A stretch of DNA of 7,138 nucleotides from positions 1-7,138 of the forward strand of contig JASHWN010000404.1 of NCBI GenBank assembly GCA_030044035.1. The letters are read 5' to 3'. The notes below the pieces were generated by a model, which saw only the letters and a program-made list of their open reading frames with translations, made no database searches and had not been told where the DNA came from. The DNA comes from Xanthobacteraceae bacterium. Its GTDB lineage: Bacteria; Pseudomonadota; Alphaproteobacteria; Rhizobiales; Xanthobacteraceae. This document shows positions 1 to 4,653 of this stretch, piece after piece (the stretch's first letter is position 1; every line of letters starts with the position of its first letter). Made by a program: the position numbers and the translations under genes.

Positions 1-30
1 GCTGGCCGCATGCTTGCGGGTCGCAAATTG

Positions 31-47
31 GGACAGCAATGCTGTCC
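31..47. repeat. 17-bp near-perfect palindrome upstream of the ltaE scrap
   Basis: Two 8-base arms (GGACAGCA and TGCTGTCC) are perfectly complementary around a single central base. As RNA this would make a 6-bp stem with a 5-base loop and no following T run, so it does not look like a terminator. A dimeric regulator could bind it, and it lies about 200 bases before the start codon of the truncated ltaE copy. No regulator can be named from the sequence. It could also be chance. Confidence 0.35.
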
Positions 48-56
48 TATGCCGAA

Positions 57-94
57 CATGGCAAATTCCGGGCACAAACACAAGCGGTTGCGGC
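57..94 (+). repeat. Leader direct repeat, copy 1 (partner at 688-725)
   Basis: This 38-base segment matches 688-725 at 34 of 38 positions (differences at 61, 70, 85 and 89). Each copy lies upstream of an ltaE start codon, 154 bases upstream here and 11 bases upstream in the second copy. The most likely origin is a shared ancestral ltaE leader, with about 150 bases missing from the second copy. The substitutions mean the two copies diverged before being brought together, so this is not a fresh duplication. Confidence 0.7.
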
Positions 95-247
95 ACATTT
101 TTGCGGCGCGCGCTGCGTTCCGCAGTCTGCGCGATCCGCCTGCCTTACGCTCTCGCGTCCCATCCCGACCAAGCGAGTGGATCACGGCCCTGGCACAAGC
201 GCAATGGGCCGCCTAGGCTCACCGTCGCACAGGACGACGACATCCCC

Positions 248-286
248 ATGAACTTCGCCAGCGACAACACCGCGCCGGCGGCGCCG
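248..286 (+). pseudogene. ltaE: 5' remnant of a threonine aldolase gene (first ~13 codons)
   Basis: The frame reads MNFASDNTAPAAP, the usual N-terminus of low-specificity L-threonine aldolases, then leaves the family and stops at 310. The first 31 bases are identical to the start of the intact ltaE at 736, and 36 of 37 match overall. Upstream, AGGACGACGAC is a plausible weak ribosome-binding region, so this copy may carry the original leader. The rest of the gene is absent here; a degenerate ltaE 3' end appears at about 2716-2787. I infer that this is the left stump of a resident ltaE whose middle was replaced. It can make only a 20-residue peptide. Confidence 0.75.
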
Positions 287-321
287 AGCGCGGTTAGGTA
301 CGCTGAATAGCGGACGTGCCG

Positions 322-597
322 CTAACGACGCGGTCCCTTATCTATCAAGTTAAAATATCTGAGTAATGGGACCAACAGCATGAAAAAGCATGCGAAACCA
401 AGCGCGTAGATCCCACCATGGCCGAACGCATAGGCCAAAAGGGCAAGAGATCCCACCCAAGCGAATAAAAACGTGTCGTGAGGAAATCCCCGGCCAGCTT
501 CAGCGATTGTTTCAGCGACTTGCTGCCACTTCGCCTTAGTAGGCGCAGGGCCGGCGATGCCGTTTACCCTCAGGTGCGTTCTTGATGCTTTAGTCAT
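322..597 (-). CDS. Small two-helix membrane protein, function unknown
   Basis: This 91-residue protein is not a family I recognise. Residues 1-40 are hydrophilic and basic, with a short amphipathic stretch. Residues about 42-59 (LFAWVGSLALLAYAFGHG) and 62-80 (IYALGFACFFMLLVPLL) are two hydrophobic segments separated by a short Gly-rich turn, followed by a basic tail (KGPRR). This is a helical hairpin, probably in the inner membrane. The ATG at 597-595 follows TTAGGTGCC on its own strand, a fair Shine-Dalgarno. That site lies inside the first unit of a 41-base-spaced direct repeat. GC is lower than in the neighbouring ltaE, which suits acquired DNA. It is transcribed away from the intact ltaE and lies between the two ltaE 5' ends. 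Its reality rests on hydrophobic pattern and start context only. Confidence 0.5.
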   Translation of the reverse strand: MTKASRTHLRVNGIAGPAPTKAKWQQVAETIAEAGRGFPHDTFLFAWVGSLALLAYAFGHGGIYALGFACFFMLLVPLLRYFNLIDKGPRR

Positions 598-667
598 GGC
601 ACCTAACTTCGGCTAACTGGTAATCCTGCTTAAGTCGTGGCACCTAACTTCGGTTAACCCGCAATCC
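597..667. repeat. Imperfect direct repeat, two 30-bp units 41 bases apart
   Basis: Bases 597-626 and 638-667 match at 26 of 30 positions. The first 16 (TGGCACCTAACTTCGG) are identical and the ends (AATCC) agree. On the minus strand the first unit supplies the Shine-Dalgarno-like TTAGGTG of the small membrane gene, and the second unit repeats it further upstream. It could be a duplicated operator, a duplicated translation start region, or scar sequence from the rearrangement that brought in the second ltaE. Confidence 0.75.
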
Positions 668-687
668 AAAATTACACTTAATCGCGC

Positions 688-725
688 CATGACAAATTCC
701 AGGCACAAACACAAGTGGTCGCGGC
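688..725 (+). repeat. Leader direct repeat, copy 2 (partner at 57-94)
   Basis: Second copy of the 38-base leader segment, matching 34 of 38 positions. It ends 11 bases before the ATG of the intact ltaE. It also contains the in-frame GTG at 715 that could extend that protein by seven residues. Confidence 0.7.
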
Positions 726-735
726 GCACGAGCGC

Positions 736-1779
736 ATGAACTTCGCCAGCGACAACACCGCGCCGGTGGCGCAGCCGATCCTCGACGCCATCGCGCGGGC
801 CAATGCCGGCTACGCGCTGGGCTACGGCAATGACGATTGGACTTTTGATGTCGAACGGCGGCTGTCGGATGTTTTCGAGCGCAAGGTCGCGGCCTTTCTG
901 GTGCCGACCGGGACAGCCGCCAACGCACTGGCGCTGGCGCATGTCGCGCCGCCATGGGGCGTCGTTTTCTGCCACGCGGAATCCCATATCGCCACCGACG
1001 AATGCGGCGCGCCGGAATTTTTCGGCGGCGGTCTCAAGCTCGCCGGCTTACCGGGCGGTGCCGGCAAGATCGCGCCCGAAACGCTGCAATCGGCGCTCGG
1101 CTTCTATGGCGGCCATAGCCCGCACCAAATGGTCGCCGCCGCGCTCTCGATCACGCAGGCAACCGAGGCGGGCACCATCTACCGCATCGAGGAGATCGCG
1201 GCGCTGTGCGAGATCGCGCACGCGCGGTCGCTTGCCGTGCACATGGACGGCGCACGCTTTGCCAACGCGCTCGTTCGGCTCAACGCTACGCCGGCGCAGT
1301 TGACCTGGCAGGCCGGCATCGACGCGTTGTCGTTCGGCGCCACCAAGGGCGGCGCCATGGCGGCCGAAGCGGTGGTGATCTTCGATCCGGCGCGCGCCGC
1401 GTTTTTCGGCGAGCGGCGTAAGCGCGGCGGTCATCTTCTCTCCAAGCACCGCTTTCTCGCCGCGCAATTCGCCGCTTTCCTCGACGGCGATCTCTGGCTC
1501 GATCTGGCGCGCCACGCCAACGCCATGGCGAGCCGTTTGGGCGAAAACCTCGCCGCCATCGGCTTGCCGCCGCTATTCCCGGTCGAGGCCAACCTGGTCT
1601 TTGTGGCGCTGCCGCGCGCGCTCGATGCCAAGCTTAAGGCCGCGGGAGCGACCTATTACGTGCGGCCAAGTGACAGCCTGAAATTGCCCTCCGACCACGT
1701 GCTGGCTCGGCTTGTCACTTCCTTTGCCACCCGAGAGGAGGACATCGCCCGCTTCGTGGGGCTCTGCGGGAACCGCTGA
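736..1779 (+). CDS. ltaE: Low-specificity L-threonine aldolase
   Basis: This PLP-dependent cytoplasmic enzyme of the beta-eliminating lyase family (fold type I) cleaves L-threonine and L-allo-threonine to glycine and acetaldehyde. It reads as a complete 347-residue protein, normal for the family. The N-terminus is MNFASDNTAP. The glycine-rich VPTGTAANALAL segment lies near residue 57. HAESHI carries H84, which corresponds to the histidine that stacks on PLP. VHMDGAR holds D171, which contacts the pyridine nitrogen. SFGATKGG carries the Schiff-base lysine K204. The C-terminus ends in RFVGLCGNR. I chose ATG 736 because family members start MNFASDN and the truncated copy at 248 starts identically; GTG 715 would add seven residues. 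The ribosome-binding site is weak (ACGAG). The gene is flanked by scraps of another ltaE, so it appears to be the replacing copy. All key residues are present. Confidence 0.93.
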   Translation: MNFASDNTAPVAQPILDAIARANAGYALGYGNDDWTFDVERRLSDVFERKVAAFLVPTGTAANALALAHVAPPWGVVFCHAESHIATDECGAPEFFGGGLKLAGLPGGAGKIAPETLQSALGFYGGHSPHQMVAAALSITQATEAGTIYRIEEIAALCEIAHARSLAVHMDGARFANALVRLNATPAQLTWQAGIDALSFGATKGGAMAAEAVVIFDPARAAFFGERRKRGGHLLSKHRFLAAQFAAFLDGDLWLDLARHANAMASRLGENLAAIGLPPLFPVEANLVFVALPRALDAKLKAAGATYYVRPSDSLKLPSDHVLARLVTSFATREEDIARFVGLCGNR

Positions 1780-1781
1780 TC

Positions 1782-1811
1782 TGGACAGTGGCCGTGCCGG
1801 CTATGCTATGG
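1782..1811 (+). promoter_or_regulatory. Possible sigma-70 promoter for the lipoprotein gene
   Basis: TGGACA at 1782-1787 is one base from the TTGACA consensus. CTATGG at 1806-1811 is a poor -10 at 18-base spacing, and TATGCT at 1802 would be too close. It lies just after the ltaE stop and about 47 bases before the lipoprotein start. Read-through from ltaE is an equally good explanation. Confidence 0.25.
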
Positions 1812-1857
1812 TCCGTGATGGCCGGGCCGCGTTGGGGCTCCGGGCGTGGGGCGCCGG

Positions 1858-2700
1858 ATGCGTACACTTCGCTTCGCCACGTGCGTGGTGGCGGTCGCCT
1901 GCGGCGGCTGCGCGGCGCAGGGGCTGCCCCCGCAACAAGTCGCATCGCACCACCTTGAAGTCGTCAGCGCCTTGCGCGAGCCGGCCGGCTATTATCCGGG
2001 GCGTTCCACTTCGGGGTTGGTTGACGGTGCAGAGCTGAGCGCGTTCTTGCACAAGAACCAGGTGGCAATCAACGACATTCAAAGCCGCATCAGCGGGATC
2101 AAAGATGGCCGTTTGCCGCCAGGCTGTATCGGCGAGGATCAGTACACGTGCGTTGCCACGCTGGCACAAAAATTCGCGATAGCTGATTCTTACAACGATG
2201 AGGACAACCTGGTCGCCGAAACCAAATACGACGTGAATGGCAAGCGGGTCACCGGGTCGAAATTCAAATTCGAGGGCGCCGTCCCGGGAACGGTCAGGGA
2301 CCCCCGTGTCCCGGACCTGCCGCCGGTAGTGAGGTTCGAGCTGACCATGAGCCGCGAGCGTGTCTCGCAGCTGGCGGCGAAGCTTTCCGACGACCCGACA
2401 TTTGCGCGCACCCAGCAGGAATACGATGCAACCGGCGCCTATGAGCTCGTAGCCGCGGTGACGGCGAAGACTTGTCCGACACTGGGCAGAGATGAGGTAG
2501 CGAAGTGGATTGAAAACACGGTCAAACCGGCAGCACGGTCCTTTCGCCAGCGGATCCGGCGCGGCGTCGAAGAGGACAAAATCTCAAAGAACATTCGGTT
2601 CTGCGGCCGGTTGTTTTCGTTCGGCTCGATGTGGGCGAGCAGGACCTATAACCAGTACGGCCCTGACGTGCGGGGTGGGATGGTGGTCGTGGTGGAATGA
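1858..2700 (+). CDS. Probable secreted lipoprotein, function unknown
   Basis: This 280-residue protein matches no family I recognise. It starts MRTLRF followed by a short hydrophobic stretch and two possible lipidation cysteines, C15 (AVAC) and C18 (CGGC). This gives an export signal with a plausible lipobox, although neither site is a textbook LAGC. The mature part is soluble and mixed in charge. It has four more cysteines (C90, C98, C206, C249), enough for two disulfides in the periplasm. Residues 67-85 look helical. The C-terminus ends in a beta-like GGMVVVVE. ATG 1858 follows GGGG seven bases upstream; a GTG at 1846 would add four residues. Codon use is less GC-biased than in ltaE. It follows ltaE by 78 bases on the same strand and precedes the ltaE 3' scrap, so it probably arrived with the intact ltaE. 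Confidence 0.8.
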   Translation: MRTLRFATCVVAVACGGCAAQGLPPQQVASHHLEVVSALREPAGYYPGRSTSGLVDGAELSAFLHKNQVAINDIQSRISGIKDGRLPPGCIGEDQYTCVATLAQKFAIADSYNDEDNLVAETKYDVNGKRVTGSKFKFEGAVPGTVRDPRVPDLPPVVRFELTMSRERVSQLAAKLSDDPTFARTQQEYDATGAYELVAAVTAKTCPTLGRDEVAKWIENTVKPAARSFRQRIRRGVEEDKISKNIRFCGRLFSFGSMWASRTYNQYGPDVRGGMVVVVE

Positions 2701-2715
2701 CGGATTTCGGGCGTT

Positions 2716-2787
2716 TCGCGTGTCTCGTTTGATGGCGTTCGGCGTGCCAGGGACGAAATCGAACGCTTCGTGAACCTCTGCAAATAA
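2716..2787 (+). pseudogene. ltaE: Degenerate 3' remnant of a second threonine aldolase gene
   Basis: Codons 2749-2787 read RDEIERFVNLCK then TAA, against EEDIARFVGLCGNR at the end of the intact ltaE. Over the ten codons aligned with 1738-1767, about 23 of 30 bases match, including identical CGCTTCGTG and CTCTGC. In another frame just upstream, SRLMAFGVP at 2723-2749 resembles ARLVTSFATR of the intact protein, with about one codon missing and a one-base shift. This reads as a decayed, diverged ltaE C-terminus. With the 5' stump at 248 it brackets the whole insert. The last 12 codons are convincing; the extension to about 2716 is less so. The stretch is short, so protein-level similarity searching is needed. 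Confidence 0.55.
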
Positions 2788-2887
2788 TTGTGCAGACCGC
2801 CAAAGCGCCGCCTCAATTGGGCTTAACGTTCTATCGGTTTGAGCGTCTTGCCGGCGCGTGCAGGCACTTGCGTATCGGGGAGGGGGT

Positions 2888-3655
2888 ATGCCTGTCAGGC
2901 TCGGTGTGTGGCGGGCCGCCGCGCTGCCCGCGGCGTTGGCGGCGTCCATGATGCTTATGCTTGTTGCCGGCGCCGCTGCGCAGTCTCCATCGCCGCCGCC
3001 AGCCGCCGCGCCGCCGCAGCCGAAACCCGTGACCGGCTTTGTGCCGACCTTCGAGATCATGCGCACCGTGCGCGCCGCCGGTTTCGACCCGCTGGCGCCG
3101 CCGCTGCGCGAAGGCACCACCTACGTGCTGCGCGCCACCGATTATCGCGGCATCCTGATGCGCGTCGTGCTCGACGCGCGTACCGGCGCCATCCGGGACG
3201 TGACGCGCATCGTGCCGGCGGCGTCCGGCTCGCTCGGTGTGGTGCTGCCGCCCTACGGCCCGCCGCGCTACGCCTCACCGTATGTGGATGCGCCGTACGG
3301 TGCGCCGGTCGAGTACGAGGTGCCTCCTCCGGCATTGCAGCGGCCCGAGGACGGCGCCGCTCCGCAATTGTCTCAACCCATTGCGGCGCCTCCCGTCACC
3401 CACGCCAAAGCGTGGATGCGAAAGCCGCCACTGCCGCGTCCACGCCCGGCCGGATTGGCCGCGTCGCAACGGGCCGCTGCATCAGACAACACGGAAAAGG
3501 GCTCGCCGGCGTCTGACAAGGGTCCCGCGGCGGCGAGCGAAAAAGAAAAAACCGAAAAGACGATCGGCAACGCCAATCCGATCATCGCGCAACCGGCGCC
3601 GGCGCCGCCTGCCGCTCAGATCAAATCAGCGGCGCCGGTCCCGCTCAACGATTGA
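2888..3655 (+). CDS. Secreted proline/alanine-rich protein, function unknown
   Basis: This 255-residue protein has a clear signal peptide: a basic start (MPVRLGVWR), a hydrophobic core at residues 10-28, and likely cleavage after AGAAA near residue 31. A Pro-rich linker (33-46) follows. A compact region at about 47-120 (FEIMRTVRAAGFDPLAPPL, then TYVLRATDYRGILMRVVLDARTG) has the helix-then-hairpin layout of PepSY-like modules in rhizobial envelope proteins. The rest is low-complexity Pro/Ala/Lys sequence, probably disordered. ATG 2888 is chosen because GGGGAGGGGG ends one base upstream, with GGAGG four bases from the start; an upstream in-frame start at 2858 would precede this site and spoil the signal peptide. 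It most likely acts in the periplasm or envelope. It converges on hsp20. The PepSY resemblance is my judgement from pattern. Confidence 0.78.
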   Translation: MPVRLGVWRAAALPAALAASMMLMLVAGAAAQSPSPPPAAAPPQPKPVTGFVPTFEIMRTVRAAGFDPLAPPLREGTTYVLRATDYRGILMRVVLDARTGAIRDVTRIVPAASGSLGVVLPPYGPPRYASPYVDAPYGAPVEYEVPPPALQRPEDGAAPQLSQPIAAPPVTHAKAWMRKPPLPRPRPAGLAASQRAAASDNTEKGSPASDKGPAAASEKEKTEKTIGNANPIIAQPAPAPPAAQIKSAAPVPLND

Positions 3656-3684
3656 TCGCGCGGGCGGTCGACTTTCGCCGATCG

Positions 3685-3719
3685 AAAAAAACAAAAGCGC
3701 CCCGGATTTCCGGGGCGCT
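3685..3719 (-). terminator. Intrinsic terminator of hsp20
   Basis: A perfect 10-bp stem (AGCGCCCCGG with CCGGGGCGCT, 3696-3719) closes a 4-base loop. On the minus strand it is followed by a T-rich tract, seen on the plus strand as GAAAAAAACAAAA at 3684-3696. This is a strong Rho-independent terminator for hsp20, whose stop codon is 26 bases away. In the plus direction the hairpin lacks a T run, so it would serve the converging gene only weakly. Confidence 0.93.
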
Positions 3720-3745
3720 CCGTACTTCGCAGTCCGACAAGTAGC

Positions 3746-4201
3746 TTACGCCGCCTGCTTCTGCTCGATGGTCTTGCCGTTGCCGCCGATCGGGATCGTG
3801 CGGGGCTTCTTGGCCTCCGGGATCTCGCGTACCAGGTCGACATGCAGGAGCCCGTTCTCGAGGCTCGCGCCCTTGACCTGGACAAAATCGGCAAGCTGGA
3901 ACACGCGCTCGAAGGTCCGCGCCGCGATGCCCTGGTAGAGCACCTCACCGCGCTTGCCCTCGTCCTTGGCGTTCTTTTCGCCGCGGATGGTCAGCGTGTT
4001 TTCCTTGGCCTCAACGCTAAGTTCCGGCTCGTTGAAGCCGGCAACCGCGACCGAGACCCGATAAGCGTTCTCGCCGGTCCGCTCGATATTGTAGGGCGGA
4101 TAACCCGGCGCGCCGCCCTCGAGGCCCTGATCGAGCAACGAGAACAGCCGGTCAAAGCCGACGGTGGACCGATAAAGGGGAGCTAGATCGAAAGTTCGCA
4201 T
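3746..4201 (-). CDS. hsp20: Small heat-shock protein, IbpA/HspA type (Hsp20 family)
   Basis: This ATP-independent cytoplasmic chaperone binds unfolding proteins and holds them for refolding by DnaK and ClpB. At 151 residues it is the usual length for class-A rhizobial and IbpA-type proteins. The N-terminal arm (MRTFDLAPLYRSTVGFDRLF) is typical of IbpA. The alpha-crystallin domain spans about 35-128, with YNIER, YRVSVAVAGF, LTIRGEK and the conserved ENGLLHVDL at 115-123. The C-terminal I-X-I motif used for oligomer assembly is IPI at 136-138. A strong AAGGAGG lies seven bases before the ATG and is buried in a predicted thermometer hairpin. Upstream is a sigma-32-type promoter, downstream an intrinsic terminator, so the gene is a single-gene transcript. 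All expected motifs are present. Confidence 0.96.
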   Translation of the reverse strand: MRTFDLAPLYRSTVGFDRLFSLLDQGLEGGAPGYPPYNIERTGENAYRVSVAVAGFNEPELSVEAKENTLTIRGEKNAKDEGKRGEVLYQGIAARTFERVFQLADFVQVKGASLENGLLHVDLVREIPEAKKPRTIPIGGNGKTIEQKQAA

Positions 4202-4283
4202 GGCATATCCTCCTTGTGAAGCGACATGCGGATGGCCGGCCCGATTGGACCCAGCCGTGATGCGCAGCTTGATAGCCTGCGCA
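4202..4283 (-). ncRNA. ROSE-like RNA thermometer in the hsp20 leader
   Basis: The roughly 80-base leader folds by eye into three hairpins. The first is GCGCAG with CTGCGC (4262-4282), a 6-bp stem. The second spans 4234-4256, with a 6-bp outer stem, a bulged G and three inner pairs. The third spans 4203-4229: GCATGTC pairs with the ATATGC region, and CTT pairs with the GGAGG of the Shine-Dalgarno. Its TCGCT (4224-4220) matches the UYGCU signature of ROSE elements, whose G bulges or mispairs opposite the Shine-Dalgarno. ROSE elements of rhizobial small heat-shock genes block translation at normal temperature and melt on heating. The base pairing is seen directly; temperature control is inferred from the family. 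Confidence 0.85.
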
Positions 4284-4289
4284 AAACCT

Positions 4290-4318
4290 ATATGGGGACC
4301 CCAAAGCCGCGATGCAAG
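4290..4318 (-). promoter_or_regulatory. Sigma-32 (RpoH) type promoter of hsp20
   Basis: On the minus strand CTTGCA (4318-4313) is followed after 15 bases by CCCCATAT (4297-4290). The heat-shock consensus is CTTGAA, 13-17 bases, CCCCATNT, so only one -35 base differs. The predicted start near 4283 would give a leader of about 80 bases that begins just before the first ROSE hairpin. The -35 lies three bases from a tRNA-derived segment, so the promoter just escapes, or was completed at, that junction. Confidence 0.85.
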
Positions 4319-4320
4319 GC

Positions 4321-4364
4321 TCCTAACCTCAAGGTCGGCGGTTCAAATCCGTCCCTGCAAACCA
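4321..4364 (+). pseudogene. tRNA 3' half (anticodon loop to CCA), probable att-site remnant
   Basis: The layout matches the 3' half of a tRNA exactly: anticodon loop ending TCCTAA, anticodon-stem 3' strand CCTCA (4327-4331), variable loop AGGTC, T-stem GGCGG (4337-4341), loop TTCAAAT, T-stem CCGTC, acceptor strand CCTGCAA (4354-4360), discriminator A and encoded CCA. The anticodon position reads CCT, which would be Arg. There is no matching 5' half: the bases before the loop (CAAGG) pair at only three of five positions with CCTCA, and TATATGG where the acceptor 5' strand should be does not pair with CCTGCAA. Integrases of phages and islands often use the anticodon-loop-to-3'-end part of tRNAs as attachment sites, so this is best read as an att scar. 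It is not a working tRNA. Confidence 0.75.
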
Positions 4365-4365
4365 A

Positions 4366-4533
4366 CTATTTGAACAAATTTTCTGACACTGGCACGCGGT
4401 CCTCGTTGACCGTTTCCCATCCGCCTGCCAGCTCTACCAACGCGTAACGGGTGCCGTCTGCATTCGATTTATCCTGTACGCTCAGCCATCCGACCACGAT
4501 CACGAGATCACGGCGGCCCGGTTGCCGCAACAC
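4366..4533 (-). CDS. Orphan 55-residue reading frame, possibly the 3' end of a broken gene
   Basis: From GTG 4533 the frame reads VLRQPGRRDLVIVVGWLS and continues through a YALVELAGGWETVNEDRVPV segment to SENLFK and TAG. The composition looks protein-like: an alternating hydrophobic strand (LVIVVGWL), a charged turn, then a second strand and a tail. There is no ATG and no clear ribosome-binding site. The frame stays open a further 14 codons upstream (to a TGA near 4576), so the visible part may be the C-terminus of a gene whose 5' end was lost. Its stop codon lies one base beyond the CCA of the tRNA half, so it ends exactly at the presumed integration junction. I recognise no family. Confidence 0.4.
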   Translation of the reverse strand: MLRQPGRRDLVIVVGWLSVQDKSNADGTRYALVELAGGWETVNEDRVPVSENLFK

Positions 4534-4604
4534 CTGCTTGTGGTTTCCACGATCGTTCTCCGGCGTCAGGCGGCGTCAATCGTCCCCCGCGCCCGCCGAT
4601 TGTC

Positions 4605-4626
4605 CCCGAACGCTTCCCGAACGCTT
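4605..4626 (+). repeat. Perfect tandem repeat, 2 x 11 bp, upstream of the HTH gene
   Basis: CCCGAACGCTT occurs twice back to back (4605-4615 and 4616-4626), ending 27 bases before the start of the frameshifted HTH gene. One helical turn per unit is the spacing expected of an operator for a dimeric or cooperatively binding regulator, so autoregulation by the neighbouring XRE-type protein is possible. A 10-base near-repeat (CGGCGTCAGG, CGGCGTCAAT) lies at 4561-4580. Nothing else in the sequence supports a regulatory role. Confidence 0.5.
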
Positions 4627-4653
4627 GAGTAGGCACTATTACATGGAGCGTAG

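Noticed and set aside
308..324. 6-bp hairpin at the end of the small membrane gene as its terminator
   Set aside because: The stem is short and no T run follows on the minus strand.
1048..1515. Minus-strand open frames within ltaE (also at 613-987)
   Set aside because: They are antisense to the well-supported ltaE and show no recognisable motifs.
3237..3938. Plus-strand open frame of 233 codons spanning the 3' ends of two genes
   Set aside because: It overlaps the proline-rich gene in another frame, runs through the hsp20 terminator, and consists of Arg/Pro-rich low-complexity sequence.
4289..4364. A complete tRNA-Arg gene
   Set aside because: The T arm, variable loop and acceptor 3' strand are good, but the 5' acceptor and D-arm region does not pair, and the anticodon stem has two mismatches. 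Only the 3' half is supported.
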